The position numbers were made by a program, and so were the translations under genes. Positions 4,704-7,134 of a DNA stretch of 7,134 bases are shown in pieces (positions within the stretch are counted from its first letter, which is position 1; each line of letters starts with the position of its first letter). Below the pieces are notes generated by a model. That model was not told where the DNA came from, made no database searches, and saw nothing but the letters and a program-made list of their open reading frames with translations. Source of the stretch: Halieaceae bacterium (GTDB taxonomy: Bacteria > Pseudomonadota > Gammaproteobacteria > Pseudomonadales > Halieaceae); contig PAGS01000066.1 in the NCBI GenBank assembly GCA_002705465.1, forward strand, positions 1-7,134, given 5' to 3'.

Positions 4704-6647
4704 TTATACAGCCTGCTGGCTTGGTGGCGCCAAAACCGTCACGGCAGCGTTTCCGGCGGCCGCAATGATGGCGTCGGCGGTCAGCCCGGCCAACTGTCGG
4801 CACTCTCCCTGTCCTGCGTGAGCAATGAAAGCGTCAGGGATGCCGATATGCCGGATGGCGCAGTTGACGCCCTCTCTCGTCAGGAACTCGGCCACGCCGC
4901 TTCCCGCGCCACCTGCAATGGCGTTTTCTTCAAAAGTAATCAGGCATTGATGCTGCGCCGCCAAACTCAAAATCACAGCTTCGTCGAGGGGCTTCACCCA
5001 ACGCATGTCGACAACCGTCGCGCCCAGAGCTTCCCCTGCGGCCAGTGCCTGATCAAGTAGCACCCCAAAGTTCAGAATGGCCACGCCGCTACCCTCTCTG
5101 ACGACATTTGCTTTGCCGATCTCGATGGTCGACAATCCACTGTCGATCGCGACGCCAACACCCTCGCCGCGGGGATAACGCACGGCCGCCGGGCCATCGT
5201 GCAGCCAGGCGCTCTGCAGCATCTGCCGGCACTGGTTTTCGTCGCTGGGTGCTCCGATCACCATATTCGGGATACACCTGAGATACGAGAGGTCAAAGGT
5301 GCCATGATGAGTTGGGCCGTCCTGACCGACCAAGCCCGCACGATCGATGGCCAAGGTGACGTCCAGGCCCTGTAGCGCGACATCGTGTATCAGCTGGTCG
5401 TAACCCCGCTGGAGGAAGGTCGAGTAGATGGCGAGCACGGGTTTGAGCCCGTCACATGCCATTCCCGCCGCCAAGGTGACCGAGTGCTGCTCTGCAATGG
5501 CGACATCGAAGAAGCGATCAGGAAATTGTTGGGCGTATTTCACCATCCCGGATCCTTCGCACATCGCTGGCGTGATGCCGACCACGCGGTCGTCTCGTTC
5601 CGCCAGATCACAGAGCCATTTTCCAAACACGTCCTGATATTTAGGTGGCTTGGGTTTGGTGGGGGCGGTGGTCTCGGCGGGTTTGGCCGGTTCCAATTTG
5701 TTGATCGCGTGATACCCGATCGGATCTCGCTCTGCCGGCGCGAAGCCCTTACCCTTCACAGTACGGATATGCAGGAACTGAGGTCCCGTGAGTTCTGCCA
5801 TTACATTGAGTGTGCCAACCAATTGCGGCAGATCGTGTCCGTCGAGGGGGCCAATATAGTGCCAGCCAAGTTCCTCGAACATGGTGCCAGGTGCGACCAT
5901 CCCCTTCATATGCTCTTCGGTTTTCTTCGCCAGATCCCATGCGCCCCGAACATGCCCAAGGATTTTTTTCGAGCCCTCGCGCAGCGCGGTGTACGTTTTG
6001 CTGGCCCATATCTTGGCAAAGTAGGTCGCTAGGCCACCGGTGTTGTGGCCGATGGACATCTGATTATCATTCAGAATCACCAGCATGTTTGGGCGCTCGT
6101 GCCCGGCGTGGGCGAGCGCTTCAAAGGCCATGCCGCCAGTGATCGCACCGTCTCCGATCACGGCGATCACCTTGCGATCAATGCCCTGACGTTGAGCGGC
6201 GAGGGCCATGCCCATCGCTGCAGAAATACTGGTTGAGGAGTGCCCGACACCAAACGTATCGAAGGGGCTCTCTGACCTTTTTGGGAATCCCGACAGGCCC
6301 TCTAACTGACGCATGCTCGTCATGCGCTCGCGGCGACCGGTCAGGATTTTGTGCGGATATGTCTGGTGACCGACATCCCACACTATGCGATCGTGTGGCG
6401 TGTTGAAGACGTGGTGCAGGGCGACGGTTAACTCGACCACTCCCAGCCCGGCGCCGAAGTGCCCCCCCGTTCCTGCGACCGAATACAGCAAATCGTGACG
6501 GAGCTCCTCGGCCAGTTTGACCAGCTCTTGGGTGCTGAGGTCACTCAGTGCGGCCAAGTCGCTCGAGACCGTGTCCAGCAGGGGAGTGTCGGGTCGGTTT
6601 GTCGGCAGTTCCTCGATCATGGACAGGATCATACCCCAACTACTCAT
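4704..6647 (-). CDS. dxs: 1-deoxy-D-xylulose-5-phosphate synthase
   Basis: This thiamine-diphosphate enzyme condenses pyruvate and glyceraldehyde 3-phosphate to DXP, the entry step of the MEP isoprenoid pathway. In the 647-residue reading, GGHFGAGLG (61-69) carries the conserved His63. The TPP motif runs from GDGAITGGMAFEAL (165-178) to LNDNQMSI (192-199). The transketolase-like pyrimidine domain holds the catalytic Glu386 in DVAIAEQHSV (381-390), and the C-terminal domain covers roughly 520-640 with EENAIAGGAGSGV (573-585). A Pro/Lys-rich linker lies near 319-337. The start is uncertain: ATGs at 6647, 6632 and 6620 are all in frame and none has a good Shine-Dalgarno sequence. Pseudomonas-type Dxs begins about 15 residues before TPLLD, which favours 6620 (MIEELPTNRPDTPLLD) or 6632. 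It lies 27 bp after hslR and 25 bp before xseB; in E. coli it is instead the gene after ispA. Confidence 0.97.
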   Translation of the reverse strand: MSSWGMILSMIEELPTNRPDTPLLDTVSSDLAALSDLSTQELVKLAEELRHDLLYSVAGTGGHFGAGLGVVELTVALHHVFNTPHDRIVWDVGHQTYPHKILTGRRERMTSMRQLEGLSGFPKRSESPFDTFGVGHSSTSISAAMGMALAAQRQGIDRKVIAVIGDGAITGGMAFEALAHAGHERPNMLVILNDNQMSIGHNTGGLATYFAKIWASKTYTALREGSKKILGHVRGAWDLAKKTEEHMKGMVAPGTMFEELGWHYIGPLDGHDLPQLVGTLNVMAELTGPQFLHIRTVKGKGFAPAERDPIGYHAINKLEPAKPAETTAPTKPKPPKYQDVFGKWLCDLAERDDRVVGITPAMCEGSGMVKYAQQFPDRFFDVAIAEQHSVTLAAGMACDGLKPVLAIYSTFLQRGYDQLIHDVALQGLDVTLAIDRAGLVGQDGPTHHGTFDLSYLRCIPNMVIGAPSDENQCRQMLQSAWLHDGPAAVRYPRGEGVGVAIDSGLSTIEIGKANVVREGSGVAILNFGVLLDQALAAGEALGATVVDMRWVKPLDEAVILSLAAQHQCLITFEENAIAGGAGSGVAEFLTREGVNCAIRHIGIPDAFIAHAGQGECRQLAGLTADAIIAAAGNAAVTVLAPPSQQAV

Positions 6648-6674
6648 ACCAGCGGCGTCTAAATCTACGGCCTC

Positions 6675-7082
6675 TCAGGGCGTATCAAATTGCTTTCTCA
6701 ATCGTTCAAGCGCTCTGCGTTCATGCTTGCCAGGCTTTTGGGTGGGGCGCGCCATGGCGCCCGCTGCCTTGCGCGCCTCTGCGGCCCGCTCCCTTCGATC
6801 TAGGCTGTCCTGAGTCTCTTCATAGAGCGTCTGGGCAATGGGCGCGCCACGTCGCTGCTCACTCGTAGCGAGCACTGTCACCTCACGCTCATCCCAACCT
6901 TGGCGGATCCGCAAGATATCGCCCGGCGAGACCTCCCGCGATACCTTGACGCGCTGACCGGCCAGCTGCACTTTGCCGCCCTCGATGGCCGTCTTGGCCA
7001 GCGTGCGGGTTTTATAAAACCGGGCTGCCCACAGCCATTTGTCGATGCGCACTTTTTTGCTGCTTTGCATACTGTCAGTCAA
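6675..7082 (-). CDS. hslR: Ribosome-associated heat shock protein Hsp15 (S4 domain)
   Basis: Hsp15 binds free 50S subunits carrying a nascent chain with tRNA and helps rescue stalled ribosomes. The 135-residue protein compares with 133 in E. coli. The S4 RNA-binding domain occupies about 11-70, with RIDKWLWAARFYKTRTLAK (12-30), IEGGKVQLAGQRVK (33-46) and the strand LRIRQGWDEREVTVLATSEQRR (57-78). A basic, charged C-terminal helix follows (KPGKHERRALERLRKQF, 116-132), which is also typical. The chosen start is TTG 7082, with AAGGA ten bases upstream; ATG 7070 is the alternative and lies four bases after the upstream stop codon but has no ribosome binding site. With the TTG start the gene overlaps the preceding one by 8 bp. 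The hslR-dxs adjacency is not the E. coli arrangement, where hslR sits between yrfG and hslO. Confidence 0.94.
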   Translation of the reverse strand: MTDSMQSSKKVRIDKWLWAARFYKTRTLAKTAIEGGKVQLAGQRVKVSREVSPGDILRIRQGWDEREVTVLATSEQRRGAPIAQTLYEETQDSLDRRERAAEARKAAGAMARPTQKPGKHERRALERLRKQFDTP

Positions 7083-7134
7083 TGCGGGGCAATCCTTCTG
7101 ATATCTCGTCGAAATGATGGATCGCAGGAAAACG
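7075..7134 (-). CDS. C-terminal end of an upstream gene, probably GMP/IMP nucleotidase YrfG (partial)
   Basis: The minus strand entering the window encodes 19 codons, RFPAIHHFDEISEGLPRID, followed by TGA at 7077-7075. The spacing suits an operon with hslR: the stop overlaps the TTG 7082 start or lies four bases before ATG 7070. In E. coli the gene directly upstream of hslR is yrfG, a HAD-family nucleotidase whose tail (RHPSLNDYRRLIPSL) can be loosely aligned to this one. The fragment is too short for a motif-based call, so the identity is an inference from gene order and weak tail similarity. The sequence could also be untranslated DNA upstream of hslR. Confidence 0.5.
   Translation of the reverse strand, partial: RFPAIHHFDEISEGLPRID
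7093..7097 (-). promoter_or_regulatory. Ribosome binding site of hslR
   Basis: AAGGA on the minus strand lies 10 bases before TTG 7082 and 22 bases before ATG 7070. It is the only good Shine-Dalgarno match near this gene and is the reason for preferring the TTG start. It lies inside the 3' end of the preceding partial reading frame, which suggests coupling. Confidence 0.5.

Noticed and set aside
5385..6032. 215-codon plus-strand frame inside dxs
   Set aside because: It lies wholly antisense to the highly conserved dxs gene, has a low-complexity glycine stretch opposite the dxs Pro/Lys linker, and shows no recognisable domain.
1..7134. FMN or TPP riboswitch linked to the rib genes, thiL or dxs
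   Set aside because: All genes are separated by fewer than 50 bases within the window, leaving no leader long enough, and no conserved riboswitch core was seen.

Overview
The window reads as ordinary chromosomal housekeeping DNA from a gammaproteobacterium, with GC in the high fifties by eye. Every recognisable protein has its closest remembered relatives in Pseudomonas-like or marine Gammaproteobacteria. The order riboflavin synthase, RibBA-like protein, ribH, nusB, thiL, pgpA is the Pseudomonas-type arrangement. The genus cannot be named from this sequence alone.

Left half, plus strand (1-3581): a compact run of the 3' end of riboflavin synthase (ribE/ribC), a RibBA-like protein, ribH, nusB, thiL and pgpA. 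ribH/nusB and nusB/thiL overlap by one base (TGATG and TAATG), so the genes are probably co-transcribed and translationally coupled. The run joins riboflavin synthesis, transcription antitermination (NusB), thiamine diphosphate synthesis (ThiL) and phosphatidylglycerol synthesis (PgpA).

Right half, minus strand (3597-7134): a second tight run, transcribed toward the first. It begins with the last 19 codons of an upstream gene (probably the HAD nucleotidase yrfG), followed by hslR, dxs, xseB and ispA. Dxs and IspA open the MEP pathway and build farnesyl diphosphate, XseB is the small subunit of exonuclease VII, and HslR is the ribosome-rescue factor Hsp15. ThiL makes thiamine diphosphate, the cofactor of Dxs, so the two facing operons are biochemically linked. 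They end tail to tail only 15 bp apart, with no clear terminator.

The most interesting item is the RibBA-like protein (84-1205). Its C-terminal GTP cyclohydrolase II domain lacks the zinc cysteines and the catalytic arginine motif, as in the known RibBX variant. Here the N-terminal DHBP synthase domain has also lost its acidic Arg-Glu-rich active-site loop and the metal-binding histidine, while the scaffold motifs and the full-length frame are kept. It looks like a doubly inactive pseudoenzyme kept between riboflavin synthase and lumazine synthase. Other points of note are a tryptophan at the substrate-stacking position of RibH, an unclear pgpA start, an N-terminally short IspA, and dxs at the front rather than the back of xseB-ispA.

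There is no gene-free stretch over 300 bases. I saw no tRNA, rRNA, riboswitch, CRISPR array, insertion sequence or recognisable promoter.
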